DNA from: Streptomyces toyocaensis | GTDB lineage: Bacteria; Actinomycetota; Actinomycetes; Streptomycetales; Streptomycetaceae | Length of the DNA stretch: 64,000 bases | Assembly: GCF_000725125.1 (NCBI RefSeq) | Contig: NZ_JFCB01000029.1 | Location: 34,965-98,964, forward strand | Direction: 5' to 3' | Shown here: piece by piece, positions 16,800-26,016 of the stretch | Layout of the letters: every line of letters starts with the position of its first letter | How positions within the stretch are numbered: the stretch's first letter is position 1 | The notes under the pieces: generated by a model | What the model was told of the DNA's origin: nothing | The model's input: the letters and a program-made list of their open reading frames with translations, nothing else | Database searches by the model: none | Translations under genes and position numbers: made by a program

Positions 16800-17807
16800 G
16801 TGACGATCCGCGTAGGCATCAACGGGTTTGGCCGCATCGGTCGCAACTACTTCCGGGCACTGCTGGAACAAGGCGCCGACATCGAGATCGTGGCCGTCAA
16901 CGACCTGGGTGACACGGCGACCACTGCACACCTGCTGAAGTACGACACGGTCCTGGGGCGCCTCAAGCAGGAGGTCTCGCACACCGAGGACACCATCACC
17001 GTCGGCGGCAAGACGGTCAAGGTCCTCTCCGAGCGCAACCCCGCCGACATCCCGTGGGGCGAGTTCGGCGTCGACATCGTCATCGAGTCGACCGGCATCT
17101 TCACCAAGAAGGAAGACGCCGAGAAGCACATCACCGGCGGCGCCAAGAAGGTCATCATCTCCGCCCCGGCGAAGAACGAGGACATCACCCTCGTCATGGG
17201 CGTCAACCACGAGCAGTACGACCCGGCGAACCACCACGTCATCTCCAACGCCTCCTGCACCACCAACTGCGTGGCGCCGATGGCGAAGGTCCTCGACGAG
17301 AACTTCGGCATCGTCAAGGGCCTGATGACGACGGTGCACGCGTACACGAACGACCAGCGCATCCTGGACTTCCCGCACAAGGACCTGCGTCGTGCCCGGG
17401 CCGCCGCCGAGAACATCATCCCCACCACCACCGGTGCCGCGAAGGCCACCGCCCTGGTGCTGCCGCAGCTCAAGGGCAAGCTGGACGGCATGGCCATGCG
17501 CGTCCCGGTCCCGACCGGCTCCGTCACCGACCTGGTCGTCGAGCTCTCCCGCGAGGTCACCAAGGAAGAGGTCAACGCCGCCTTCCAGAAGGCCGCCGAG
17601 GGCGAGCTGAAGGGCTACCTCGAGTACACCGAGGACGCGATCGTCTCCTCCGACATCGTCAACGCCCCGGCGTCCTGCACGTTCGACTCCTCCCTGACCA
17701 TGGTCCAGGACGGCAAGAACGTGAAGGTCATCGGCTGGTACGACAACGAGTGGGGCTACAGCAACCGCCTCGTCGACCTGACGGTCTTCGTGGGCAACCA
17801 GCTCTGA
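16800..17807 (+). CDS. gap: Glyceraldehyde-3-phosphate dehydrogenase
   Basis: 335 residues, glycolytic NAD-dependent oxidation of glyceraldehyde 3-phosphate. The N-terminus TIRVGINGFGRIGRNYFRA is the NAD-binding fingerprint, and the catalytic Cys is C153 in NASCTTNC. GTG 16800 is chosen for the family N-terminus, with AACGAGGAG upstream as ribosome site. A possible -10 (TAGGGT, 16721-16726) lies about 75 bases upstream, with only a weak -35. It is the first gene of gap-pgk-tpiA; a hairpin between gap and pgk may make gap mRNA more abundant than the downstream messages. Confidence 0.97.
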   Translation: MTIRVGINGFGRIGRNYFRALLEQGADIEIVAVNDLGDTATTAHLLKYDTVLGRLKQEVSHTEDTITVGGKTVKVLSERNPADIPWGEFGVDIVIESTGIFTKKEDAEKHITGGAKKVIISAPAKNEDITLVMGVNHEQYDPANHHVISNASCTTNCVAPMAKVLDENFGIVKGLMTTVHAYTNDQRILDFPHKDLRRARAAAENIIPTTTGAAKATALVLPQLKGKLDGMAMRVPVPTGSVTDLVVELSREVTKEEVNAAFQKAAEGELKGYLEYTEDAIVSSDIVNAPASCTFDSSLTMVQDGKNVKVIGWYDNEWGYSNRLVDLTVFVGNQL

Positions 17808-17835
17808 CCGTGGAGCAGGCGGCCTGATATGAGTG

Positions 17836-17875
17836 CAGGGCTCGGCCGGCGCGGCAACGCGCTGTCCGAGCCCTG
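17836..17875 (+). terminator. Hairpin between gap and pgk (terminator or attenuator)
   Basis: CAGGGCTCG (17836-17844) pairs with CGAGCCCTG (17867-17875) around a GCGC/GCGC inner stem. It begins 29 bases after the gap stop and 79 bases before pgk. It is either a partial terminator or an mRNA-stabilising 3' end. Confidence 0.5.
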
Positions 17876-17953
17876 ACGCACGTATCGGAACGGTCGCCCC
17901 CTTTCGATCACGAGCGATCACGAGCGAACACGAGCTCAAGCCAGGGAGCCCCT

Positions 17954-19165
17954 ATGAAGACGATCGACGAACTCCTCTCCGAAGGTGTCGCGGGCAAGCG
18001 GGTCTTCGTCCGCGCCGACCTCAACGTGCCGCTGGACGGCACCACCATCACCGACGACGGCCGCATCCGCGCCGTGGTGCCCACCGTCAAGGCCCTCGCC
18101 GAGGCGGGCGCCCGCGTGGTCGTGGCCTCGCACCTGGGCCGTCCCAAGGGCGCCCCGGACCCCGCCTTCTCACTCGCCCCGGCCGCCGCGCGCCTCGGTG
18201 AACTCCTCGGCGCCGACGTCGCGTTCGCGACCGACACCGTCGGCGAGTCCGCCGGCGCCACCGTCGCGGGCCTCGCCGACGGGCAGGTCGCGGTCGTCGA
18301 GAACCTGCGCTTCAACGCCGGCGAGACGTCCAAGGACGACGCCGAGCGCGGCGAGTTCGCCGACCGGCTGGCCGCCCTCGCCGACGTGTACGTGGGCGAC
18401 GGATTCGGCGCCGTGCACCGCAAGCACGCCTCGGTCTTCGACCTCCCGGCCCGCCTGCCGCACTACGCCGGGTACCTCATCGCCACCGAGGTCGGCGTGC
18501 TGAGGAAGCTCACCGACGACGTCAAGCGCCCCTACGTCGTCGCCCTCGGCGGTGCGAAGGTCTCCGACAAGCTCGCCGTCATCGACGAACTGCTCGGCAA
18601 GGCCGACCGCATCCTCATCGGCGGCGGCATGGCGTACACCTTCCTCAAGGCCCAGGGCCACGAGATCGGGACGTCCCTGCTGCAGGAGGACCAGATCCCG
18701 GCCGTCCGCGAGTACCTGGAGCGCGCCGAGAAGAACGGCGTCGAGCTGGTGCTGCCGGTCGACACGCTGGTCGCCGCGGAGTTCCCCGACATGAGGACCA
18801 AGGCTCCGGGCCACCCCGCCACCGTCGCCGCGGACGCCATGCCGGCCGGGCAGATGGGCCTGGACATCGGTCCGCAGACCCGCAAGCTGTACGCCTCGAA
18901 GCTCGCCGACGCCGCCACCGTCTTCTGGAACGGCCCCATGGGCGTCTTCGAGCACCCCGACTACGCCGAGGGCACCAAGGCGGTCGCCCAGGCCCTCATC
19001 GACTCGCCGGGCTTCACCGTGGTGGGCGGCGGAGACTCCGCCGCCGCGGTCCGTACCCTGGGCTTCGACGAGCAGGCATTCGGCCACATCTCGACCGGAG
19101 GCGGCGCCTCCCTCGAATACCTCGAGGGCAAGACGCTCCCCGGCCTTGCCGCACTGGAGGACTGA
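17954..19165 (+). CDS. pgk: Phosphoglycerate kinase
   Basis: 403 residues, ATP-forming transfer from 1,3-bisphosphoglycerate. Family motifs in order: VFVRADLNVPLDG near the N-terminus, SHLGRPKG, VGDGFGAVHRKHAS, GGAKVSDKLAVID, FWNGPMGVFE and the nucleotide loop GGGDSAAAV. ATG 17954 has an AGGGAG site five bases upstream. It is followed after 6 bases by tpiA, so the two are co-transcribed. Confidence 0.97.
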   Translation: MKTIDELLSEGVAGKRVFVRADLNVPLDGTTITDDGRIRAVVPTVKALAEAGARVVVASHLGRPKGAPDPAFSLAPAAARLGELLGADVAFATDTVGESAGATVAGLADGQVAVVENLRFNAGETSKDDAERGEFADRLAALADVYVGDGFGAVHRKHASVFDLPARLPHYAGYLIATEVGVLRKLTDDVKRPYVVALGGAKVSDKLAVIDELLGKADRILIGGGMAYTFLKAQGHEIGTSLLQEDQIPAVREYLERAEKNGVELVLPVDTLVAAEFPDMRTKAPGHPATVAADAMPAGQMGLDIGPQTRKLYASKLADAATVFWNGPMGVFEHPDYAEGTKAVAQALIDSPGFTVVGGGDSAAAVRTLGFDEQAFGHISTGGGASLEYLEGKTLPGLAALED

Positions 19166-19171
19166 CCCTCA

Positions 19172-19948
19172 ATGACCACCCGTACGCCGCTGATGGCGGG
19201 CAACTGGAAGATGAACCTCAACCACCTCGAGGCCATCGCCCACGTCCAGAAACTCGCCTTCGCCCTGGCCGACAAGGACTACGAGGCCGTCGAGGTCGCC
19301 GTCCTGCCGCCCTTCACCGACCTGCGCTCCGTGCAGACCCTGGTCGACGGCGACAAGCTGAAGATCAAGTACGGCGCCCAGGACATCTCGGCGCACGACG
19401 GCGGCGCCTACACCGGCGAGATCTCCGGCCCCATGCTGGCCAAGCTGAAGTGCACCTACGTGGCGATCGGCCACTCCGAGCGCCGCCAGTACCACGCCGA
19501 GACCGACGAGGTCGTGGGCGCCAAGGTGAAGGCCGCCTACAAGCACGGCATCACCCCCATCCTCTGCGTCGGCGAGGAACTGGAGGTCCGCGAGGCGGGC
19601 AACCACGTCGCGCACACCCTCGCCCAGGTCGAGGGCGGCCTGAAGGACCTCCCGGCCGAGCAGGCCGAGACGATCGTGATCGCCTACGAGCCGGTCTGGG
19701 CCATCGGCACCGGCAAGGTCTGCGGCGCCGAGGACGCCCAGGAGGTCTGCGCCGCCATCCGCGGCAAGGTCGCCGAGCTCTACAGCCAGGAGCTGGCCGA
19801 CCGGGTCCGGATCCAGTACGGCGGCTCGGTCAAGTCCGGCAACGTCGCCGAGATCATGGCGCAGGCCGACATCGACGGTGCCCTGATCGGCGGCGCCTCG
19901 CTGGACGCCGACGAGTTCGTCAAGATCGTTCGTTTCCGCGACCAGTGA
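19172..19948 (+). CDS. tpiA: Triosephosphate isomerase
   Basis: 258 residues. It interconverts dihydroxyacetone phosphate and glyceraldehyde 3-phosphate in the same glycolytic block. Catalytic residues are visible: K near 12 in MAGNWKMN, H101 in AIGHSERRQ and E173 in AYEPVWAIGTGK. The C-terminal phosphate-binding loops YGGSVKSGN and GGASLD are intact. ATG follows the pgk stop after 6 bases, a tight spacing that implies a shared transcript. Confidence 0.97.
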   Translation: MTTRTPLMAGNWKMNLNHLEAIAHVQKLAFALADKDYEAVEVAVLPPFTDLRSVQTLVDGDKLKIKYGAQDISAHDGGAYTGEISGPMLAKLKCTYVAIGHSERRQYHAETDEVVGAKVKAAYKHGITPILCVGEELEVREAGNHVAHTLAQVEGGLKDLPAEQAETIVIAYEPVWAIGTGKVCGAEDAQEVCAAIRGKVAELYSQELADRVRIQYGGSVKSGNVAEIMAQADIDGALIGGASLDADEFVKIVRFRDQ

Positions 19949-19979
19949 GTATGCGGTAACGACGATTCGTCGTACCCTT

Positions 19980-20008
19980 GCGGGGTCCAGTCCTGTGCTG
20001 GGCCCCGC
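19980..20008 (+). terminator. Hairpin between tpiA and secG
   Basis: GCGGGGTCCAG (19980-19990) pairs with CTGGGCCCCGC (19998-20008), with one G-T wobble and a 7-base loop. It ends 35 bases before the secG start and could act as terminator for tpiA or attenuator for secG. Confidence 0.5.
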
Positions 20009-20043
20009 GTCGTCCATCCGCATCCGAGGAAGTTGGTCCAGCC

Positions 20044-20280
20044 GTGGTTCTGGGGTTCTCCATCGCCCTGATCGTCTTCAGCCTGCTGCTGATGCTGCTG
20101 GTGCTGATGCACAAGGGGAAGGGCGGCGGCCTCTCCGACATGTTCGGTGGTGGCATGCAGTCCTCCGTCGGCGGCTCCTCGGTCGCCGAGCGCAACCTCG
20201 ACCGGATCACCGTCGTGGTCGGTCTGCTCTGGTTCGCGTGCATCGTCGTGCTCGGCATCACGATGAAGGTCAACAACTGA
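20044..20280 (+). CDS. secG: Preprotein translocase subunit SecG
   Basis: 78 residues, auxiliary subunit of the SecYEG channel in the plasma membrane. Two hydrophobic helices (LGFSIALIVFSLLLMLLVLM and ITVVVGLLWFACIVVLGI) flank the family loop HKGKGGGLSDMFGGG. GTG 20044 is selected because the first helix follows directly, and a GAGGAAG site lies upstream; an earlier in-frame start would add a non-hydrophobic GC-rich stretch. Placing secG after tpiA is a widespread bacterial arrangement. Confidence 0.95.
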   Translation: MVLGFSIALIVFSLLLMLLVLMHKGKGGGLSDMFGGGMQSSVGGSSVAERNLDRITVVVGLLWFACIVVLGITMKVNN

Positions 20281-20407
20281 GCCGAGGGCACCGTCCGCCC
20301 GCCATACCCCCCCATTCCCGACCCAAGGCCCCATGTTCGGTACGCGCAGCAGAGCGCGGCCTATCATGGGGCTTGCGTCTGGAAGCGGGGGCGGGTAACT
20401 CCTACCA

Positions 20408-20436
20408 CTGGACGCGCGTTGGGCCTTACGTAGACT
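20408..20436 (+). promoter_or_regulatory. Vegetative-type promoter for rbpB
   Basis: CTGGAC (20408-20413), a 17-base spacer and TAGACT (20431-20436) form an HrdB-like -35/-10 pair. Transcription would begin near 20443, leaving about a 60-base leader before the GTG at 20503. Confidence 0.5.
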
Positions 20437-20502
20437 GAGGCGCTCGCAGCGAAGCGGAACGCCGACTCGCTTCGCGGCACCATCACGCAGGGAGTTACGA
20501 CC

Positions 20503-20838
20503 GTGGCAAGTGGCAACGCGATCCGGGGAAGCCGGGTCGGGGCGGGGCCGATGGGCGAGGCCGAGCGCGGCGAGTCCGCGCCGCGGCTGCGCATCTCCTT
20601 CTGGTGCTCCAACGGGCACGAGACACAGCCGAGCTTCGCAAGCGACGCGCAGGTGCCCGATACCTGGGACTGCCCCCGCTGCGGATTCCCGGCCGGGCAG
20701 GACCGCGACAACCCGCCGGACCCGCCGCGCACCGAGCCCTACAAGACCCACCTCGCCTACGTGCGGGAGCGGCGCAGCGACGCGGACGGCGAGGCCATTC
20801 TCGCCGAGGCGCTCGCCAAACTGCGGGGCGAGATCTAG
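20503..20838 (+). CDS. rbpB: RbpA-like RNA polymerase-binding protein (RbpB paralogue)
   Basis: 111 residues. It shares the RbpA layout: a basic N-terminus (NAIRGSRVG), then a zinc-binding core with C35 and the pair C57-P-R-C60 (FWCSNGH ... WDCPRCG), then KTHLAYVRERRSDADGEAIL resembling the sigma-interacting helix. RbpA binds RNA polymerase and stabilises holoenzyme with the principal sigma factor. This copy lacks the long acidic C-terminal tail I recall for RbpA and differs in the core, so I assign the paralogue RbpB. GTG 20503 follows an AGGGAG site. The gene is single, between secG and pgi, with its own promoter. Confidence 0.85.
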   Translation: MASGNAIRGSRVGAGPMGEAERGESAPRLRISFWCSNGHETQPSFASDAQVPDTWDCPRCGFPAGQDRDNPPDPPRTEPYKTHLAYVRERRSDADGEAILAEALAKLRGEI

Positions 20839-20975
20839 CCCCGGCGGGACGGGCCCCGGGACTCCTCCCGGACCGGTTCGCACTGCGGACTCCTTCAGTC
20901 CTCCTCACCGCTGATCAATTAGGTTGGGAACAGCCGGCACAGCGGGGACACCAAGGAAGAAGGCTGAAGTCCGAG

Positions 20976-22628
20976 ATGAACGCAGACGGCCGTACGAGGC
21001 TCAACCAGAGGCCCGAGTGGGCCGCACTGGCCAAGCACCGCGAGGAGCTCGGCGAGGTGCGGCTGCGCGAGCTGTTCGCCGCCGACCCCGGCCGCGGCAC
21101 CGGGTACACCCTCCGGGTCGGTGACCTCTACATCGACTACTCCAAGCACCTGGTCACCGACGAGACCCTGCGGCTGCTGCGGGAGTTGGCCGCCGCCACC
21201 GACGTGGCCGGGCTGCGCGACGCCATGTTCCGCGGCGAGAAGATCAACACGACCGAGAACCGGGCCGTGCTGCACACCGCGCTCCGCGCCCCGCGGGACG
21301 CGGTGGTGGAGGTCGACGGCGAGAACGTCGTCCCGGCCGTGCACGCCGTGCTCGACAGGATGGCCGACTTCGCCGGCCGGGTCCGTTCCGGTGAGTGGAC
21401 CGGCCACACCGGCAAGCGCATCCGCAACGTCGTCAATGTCGGCATCGGCGGCTCCGACCTGGGCCCCGCCATGGCGTACGAGGTGCTGCGCGCCTTCACC
21501 GACCGCGACCTCACCGTCCGCTTCGTGTCCAACGTGGACGGCGCCGACCTGCACGAGGCCACCCGGGACCTGGACCCGGCCGAGACGCTGTTCATCATCG
21601 CGTCCAAGACGTTCACGACCATCGAGACGGTCACCAACGCCACCTCCGCGCGGACCTGGCTGCTCCAGGGGCTCGGTGACGACAAGGCGGTCGCCAAGCA
21701 CTTCGTCGCGCTCTCCACCAACGCCGAGAAGGTCGCCGAGTTCGGCATCGACACGGCGAACATGTTCGAGTTCTGGGACTGGGTCGGCGGACGCTACTCC
21801 TACGACTCCGCCATCGGCCTGTCGCTGATGATCGCCATCGGCCCGGACCGCTTCCGGGAGATGCTCGACGGATTCCGCCTCGTCGACGAGCACTTCCGCA
21901 CCGCCCCCGCCGAGTCCAACGTTCCGCTGCTGCTGGGCCTGCTCGGCGTCTGGTACGGGAACTTCCACGACGCGCAGTCGCACGCGGTCCTGCCGTACTC
22001 GCACTACCTCTCGAAGTTCACCGCCTACCTCCAGCAGCTCGACATGGAGTCCAACGGCAAGTACGTCGACCGCGACGGGCGCGAGGTGGAGTGGCAGACC
22101 GGGCCGGTCGTCTGGGGCACACCGGGCACCAACGGGCAGCACGCCTACTACCAGTTGATCCACCAGGGCACCAAGCTGATCCCGGCGGACTTCATCGGCT
22201 TCGCCGAGCCCGTCGCCGAGCTGAGTGACGAACTCAAGTCCCAGCACGACCTGTTGATGGCCAACTTCTTCGCCCAGACCCAGGCGCTGGCCTTCGGCAA
22301 GACACCGGACGAGGTGCGCGGCGAAGGGGTGCCCGAGGAACTCGTCCCGCACAAGACGTTCAAGGGCGACCACCCGACGACCACGATCCTCGCGCGTGAG
22401 CTCACGCCGTCCGTGCTCGGCCAGCTCGTCGCGCTCTACGAGCACAAGGTGTTCGTCCAGGGCGCGCTCTGGAACATCGACTCCTTCGACCAGTGGGGCG
22501 TCGAACTGGGCAAGGTCCTCGCCAAGCGCGTCGAGCCCGCCCTCACCGAGGGCGCCGAGGTGCCGGGCCTGGACGCGTCCACGAAGGCCCTGGTCGCCAC
22601 CTACCGGGAGCTGCGCGGGCGGCGGTGA
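20976..22628 (+). CDS. pgi: Glucose-6-phosphate isomerase
   Basis: 550 residues, interconverting glucose 6-phosphate and fructose 6-phosphate. It carries VGIGGSDLGPAMAYE, the SKTFTTIET phosphate-binding segment, GGRYSYDSAIGLSLMIAIG and the C-terminal signature GQHAYYQLIHQGTKLIPAD. ATG 20976 has AAGGAAGAAGG upstream and matches the usual start (NADGRTRLNQRPEWAAL). It lies with the glycolytic genes but in its own unit. Confidence 0.97.
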   Translation: MNADGRTRLNQRPEWAALAKHREELGEVRLRELFAADPGRGTGYTLRVGDLYIDYSKHLVTDETLRLLRELAAATDVAGLRDAMFRGEKINTTENRAVLHTALRAPRDAVVEVDGENVVPAVHAVLDRMADFAGRVRSGEWTGHTGKRIRNVVNVGIGGSDLGPAMAYEVLRAFTDRDLTVRFVSNVDGADLHEATRDLDPAETLFIIASKTFTTIETVTNATSARTWLLQGLGDDKAVAKHFVALSTNAEKVAEFGIDTANMFEFWDWVGGRYSYDSAIGLSLMIAIGPDRFREMLDGFRLVDEHFRTAPAESNVPLLLGLLGVWYGNFHDAQSHAVLPYSHYLSKFTAYLQQLDMESNGKYVDRDGREVEWQTGPVVWGTPGTNGQHAYYQLIHQGTKLIPADFIGFAEPVAELSDELKSQHDLLMANFFAQTQALAFGKTPDEVRGEGVPEELVPHKTFKGDHPTTTILARELTPSVLGQLVALYEHKVFVQGALWNIDSFDQWGVELGKVLAKRVEPALTEGAEVPGLDASTKALVATYRELRGRR

Positions 22629-22717
22629 GCACGCCGCGGTGAGCGGGCGGCGGGGGGCCGTCCGCTTACCGTAGAATCCCCGGCGATCATCACAGCGAGC
22701 GCTCGGGGGAGCACAAG

Positions 22718-23674
22718 GTGGCACGCACGTACGGACGTTGGACCGGCGGCACGCTCAGTGCGCGGACCTTCCTGAAGCCCCATCACGTCGCGTCCGCGGT
22801 GTTCCACCCCGCGTGGATCCCGCCGTCGCTCGACCCGTCCGTCGAACGGCTCAAGCGCATCCGGGTCATCGCCGGGGCGGTCGCGTCCGTCGGTGTCTAC
22901 ACCGTCCTCGAGGGCGGCTTCGACATCACGGAGCTGCTGGAGAACGCGCTGACCGCCTCGGCGGTGCTGCTGTTCGTCACCCCGCTGACGGTCGGCGTGA
23001 TGCTCTTCGTCTGGCGGCGCACCGGCACCGTGCGCCAGCTGCGGGTGCCGCTGCTCGACTCTCTCAAGCTGCTCCTGCTGTTCATCGGCTGCGTGGTCGC
23101 GGTGGTGCTGCTGGCGCAGACGACGAACAGCTCCGGCAGCGTCCTGATGATCCTCGGGGTGGGTGCGACGATGATGTGGATGCTGATCTTCGTCGCCTAC
23201 GGGGCCGTGCGGGTCTCCGGCAACTTCTTCGGCACGGCAGCCGTGCACCGCTGTCTGCCGGCGCTGCTCGCCACGGTGACGAGCTGGCTGATGGCGATCC
23301 CCGACCTGGTCACCGGCGACCTGCACGGGCTCGGCCTCACCATGGGCGTCGTCTTCATCCTGGGCGCGCCCGTCACCGTCACGGCGATCGCCCTGCTGGA
23401 GACGGGACGGCTCAGGCGCCGCTACGGCATCCGGCTGGCCACCCATCCGGCGAGCCTCCCGCCGGTGCCCGGCCCCGTCCCGCCCGTGCCTCCGGTGCCG
23501 CCGTCCGGACTGCCCCACGTACCGCCGCAGGGGAACCCGTACGGCCCCACGCACCCCCTGCCCCCGTACGTCCCCGGGGCCGGCGGCCATCCCTACGCAC
23601 CCGGCACGGGCGGGAACCCGTACGCACCGCGGCCGCCCTACGGCCCGCAGGGCCACGGACCCTACGGCGGCTGA
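22718..23674 (+). CDS. Integral membrane protein with Pro/Gly/Tyr-rich cytoplasmic tail
   Basis: 318 residues starting at GTG 22718. About six hydrophobic segments lie between residues 45 and 235 (including AVLLFVTPLTVGVMLFVW, SLKLLLLFIGCVVAVVLLAQ and LTMGVVFILGAPVTVTAIAL). A tail from about 245 to 318 is dominated by Pro, Gly and Tyr in repeated GNPYAP/GGHPYAP/GNPYGP units. Such tails are common in Streptomyces membrane proteins and may drive protein-protein contact or condensation. I recognise no transporter motif. A TAGAAT -10 is visible at 22672-22677 without a good -35. It converges on the FtsX-type permease with just 20 bp between stops. Confidence 0.8.
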   Translation: MARTYGRWTGGTLSARTFLKPHHVASAVFHPAWIPPSLDPSVERLKRIRVIAGAVASVGVYTVLEGGFDITELLENALTASAVLLFVTPLTVGVMLFVWRRTGTVRQLRVPLLDSLKLLLLFIGCVVAVVLLAQTTNSSGSVLMILGVGATMMWMLIFVAYGAVRVSGNFFGTAAVHRCLPALLATVTSWLMAIPDLVTGDLHGLGLTMGVVFILGAPVTVTAIALLETGRLRRRYGIRLATHPASLPPVPGPVPPVPPVPPSGLPHVPPQGNPYGPTHPLPPYVPGAGGHPYAPGTGGNPYAPRPPYGPQGHGPYGG

Positions 23675-23694
23675 CCGGGCCGGGCCGACAGGGC

Positions 23695-25977
23695 TCAGGC
23701 CACCGCGCTCAAGGTGTCCGCGAGGCGACGGCGGGCCGCGCGTGCGGCCGGGACGGCGGCGAGGGCGGCGGCGCCCAGCACCGCGGCCGTCCCGAGCAGC
23801 AGCAGGAGCGCGGGGGAGGGCCCCTGGGCGATGCCGGCGCCGATGCCGCTCGTGCTCCCCTGGGCGTCGATCAGCCAGTGGGCCAGCGGCAGTCCGAGAG
23901 CCGTGGCGAGCAGCACGGCCGCGAGCGCGGTACCGGCGGTCGCCGTGACCGTGACCGCGGTGATCTGCCGGGGGGAGAGACCGATGGCTTTGAGCGCCAG
24001 CAGATCGCGTTCGCCCTCACGGACCGTGCCGCCGATCGCCGTCAGCAGTTCGATCAGCCCGATCAGGGCGAGGACTGCGATCATCCCGAGGACGACCGCG
24101 CGCAGCGGCGACAGCCCGTCGGCCGGGTTCGCCACGGTGTGCACGTCCAGGTGGCCGCGGCCCGCCGCGTCCAGCCGGGCGGCGACCTCGGCGGGGTCGG
24201 CTCCGGGGTCCAGCCGCACCTGGTAGATGCTCGGCCGCAGGCCAGGGTCGTTGGCGCGGAGGGTGTCCAGCGAGGTGGAGATGACCCGGCCGGCGTTCTC
24301 CGGTTCGATGCTGCGGCCGACGATGTGCAGGATCTGCGGCTGGTCGCCGACGGTCATCCGCACCCAGTCGCCGACCCGGACGTGCAGCAGGTCGAGCAGC
24401 CCCTGCCCGGCCACCGCCTCGTCAGGACCGCGCGCGGCGCGGCCCTCGGCCAGGGTGAACGGGTAGGGCTCCCGGGCGGTGCCGAGCCCGCGCAGGGCGA
24501 TCGTGGCGGTCTGGCCCGGGACCAGGGCGGCCACCTCCACGCCCGGGTAGGCGGCGGCGACCTCGGGGGCGCGCTCCAGCAGGGCGCGGGCCTCCCGGTC
24601 GCCCAGCGAGGTGTCCGCTCGGACACCGAGCGCCGTGGGCATGCCCATCCGCTCGGGGCTGCCGTGGAAGCGGTCGATGGTGGTCCAGGCACTCAGCGCC
24701 ACCACGATCAGCAGCAGGGGCAGCGCCAGCCTGGCCACCGCGCCCAGGGAACGCGGCCGGCGCGTGAACGCCTTGTGCCAGCCGAGGACCAGCGCCGGCG
24801 GCACCTTCGCGCCCAGCGCCCGCCGGGCCACACCGGTCAGCCCACCGGCGGGAGGCGCCGCGGGGCGCGGCACCGGGACCGGCGGCACCCGTCCGGCCCG
24901 CCAGGCGGCCAGCCCGGTGGTCGCGCCGATGAACAGCACCGCACCCACCGGCACCACGAACAGCGCCACGGTGTGCCCGGGCAGGTCCTGCCACACGTCG
25001 ACGGCGTCCCCGAGCCGCCCCGGCACCGCGCTGCCCAGAGTCCCGGTGAGCGCGGCGGCGGCCACGGCGCCGAACAGGGCGTAGACCAGGTGCTGGATCA
25101 GGAAGACCCGGACGACCTGGCCGGGCGTGAAGCCGATCGCCTTGAGGACGGAGATGTCCCGCAGGTGCCCCCGGATCCGGGTGGCGATCGCCCCGTGCAC
25201 GGCGAACCCGGCGGCGACCAGCGCGCCCAGACCGAACAGGCCGAGCACCTGACCGAGCAGCCGGTTGTCGCCCTGGGCCTCGGCACGCGCCTGCTGCCAG
25301 GTGGCGACCTCGCCGATCGCCCCGGCGCCCAGCTCCGTCACCGCGCGCTGCACGGCGTACCCGGTGTCGCCCGGGTCGGTCAGCCGCAGCCCCACCACCT
25401 GGCCGTCCGGGTCCGTCACGGCCGAGGGCAGGGCCCACACCAGGCCCGTCCGTTCACCCGGCCGGTAGCGCGGCTCGGCGCTGTCGGCGACGCCCACCAC
25501 GGTCAGCCGGCGCGCGGTGCCCGGCACGGTGAGCGTGTCGCCGGGGGCCGTCAGCAGCACACGGGCGAGACGGCTCTCCAGCACCACCCCGCGGGGGGTG
25601 GCCGGGTCCAGCCAGTGCCCCGACGTGATCAGCGGGCGGCCCACGTCGGGCCGGCCGGAGGTGCCGCGCAGCTCCACCGAGGCACGGCCGCCCTGCGAGG
25701 CGAGGGTGACCGAGGCCGTGGGGTAGGGGCCGGCCACCGAGTCCACACCGTCCAGGCCGGCCAGCTCCCCGGCGTCGGCGGAGGCGGTGGTGTGCAGGGT
25801 GACGTGCGCGCCGTGCGCCTGGGTGAACACGCGCTGCCAGGGGTTGGTGGCGTACCCGAACAGGGCCGTGGCCAGCAGCAGGGACGCGACGATGCCCGCG
25901 GTGGCGAGGACCAGGAACAGTGCCTCACCGCGGTGCGTCCGCAGATCGGAGTGCGCCCAGCGCAGAGTCGCTCGCAC
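23695..25977 (-). CDS. FtsX-like ABC transporter permease
   Basis: 760 residues with a GTG start. It has the MacB/FtsX-type layout duplicated. An N-terminal membrane segment (LFLVLATAGIVASLLLATALFGY) is followed by a long extracytoplasmic region. A block of three helices follows (LFGLGALVAAGFAVHGAI ...), then a second extracytoplasmic part and a last three-helix block near the C-terminus (VVLGMIAVLALIGLIELLTAI ...). It follows the ATPase gene by 39 bp on the same strand, so it is the membrane half of that exporter. The family exports lipoproteins, peptides or antibiotics; the substrate here is unknown. Confidence 0.88.
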   Translation of the reverse strand: MRATLRWAHSDLRTHRGEALFLVLATAGIVASLLLATALFGYATNPWQRVFTQAHGAHVTLHTTASADAGELAGLDGVDSVAGPYPTASVTLASQGGRASVELRGTSGRPDVGRPLITSGHWLDPATPRGVVLESRLARVLLTAPGDTLTVPGTARRLTVVGVADSAEPRYRPGERTGLVWALPSAVTDPDGQVVGLRLTDPGDTGYAVQRAVTELGAGAIGEVATWQQARAEAQGDNRLLGQVLGLFGLGALVAAGFAVHGAIATRIRGHLRDISVLKAIGFTPGQVVRVFLIQHLVYALFGAVAAAALTGTLGSAVPGRLGDAVDVWQDLPGHTVALFVVPVGAVLFIGATTGLAAWRAGRVPPVPVPRPAAPPAGGLTGVARRALGAKVPPALVLGWHKAFTRRPRSLGAVARLALPLLLIVVALSAWTTIDRFHGSPERMGMPTALGVRADTSLGDREARALLERAPEVAAAYPGVEVAALVPGQTATIALRGLGTAREPYPFTLAEGRAARGPDEAVAGQGLLDLLHVRVGDWVRMTVGDQPQILHIVGRSIEPENAGRVISTSLDTLRANDPGLRPSIYQVRLDPGADPAEVAARLDAAGRGHLDVHTVANPADGLSPLRAVVLGMIAVLALIGLIELLTAIGGTVREGERDLLALKAIGLSPRQITAVTVTATAGTALAAVLLATALGLPLAHWLIDAQGSTSGIGAGIAQGPSPALLLLLGTAAVLGAAALAAVPAARAARRRLADTLSAVA

Positions 25978-26016
25978 CGGCCTCAGCCCTTCGCGGGTCG
26001 GTCGTTCAGGCGCATG

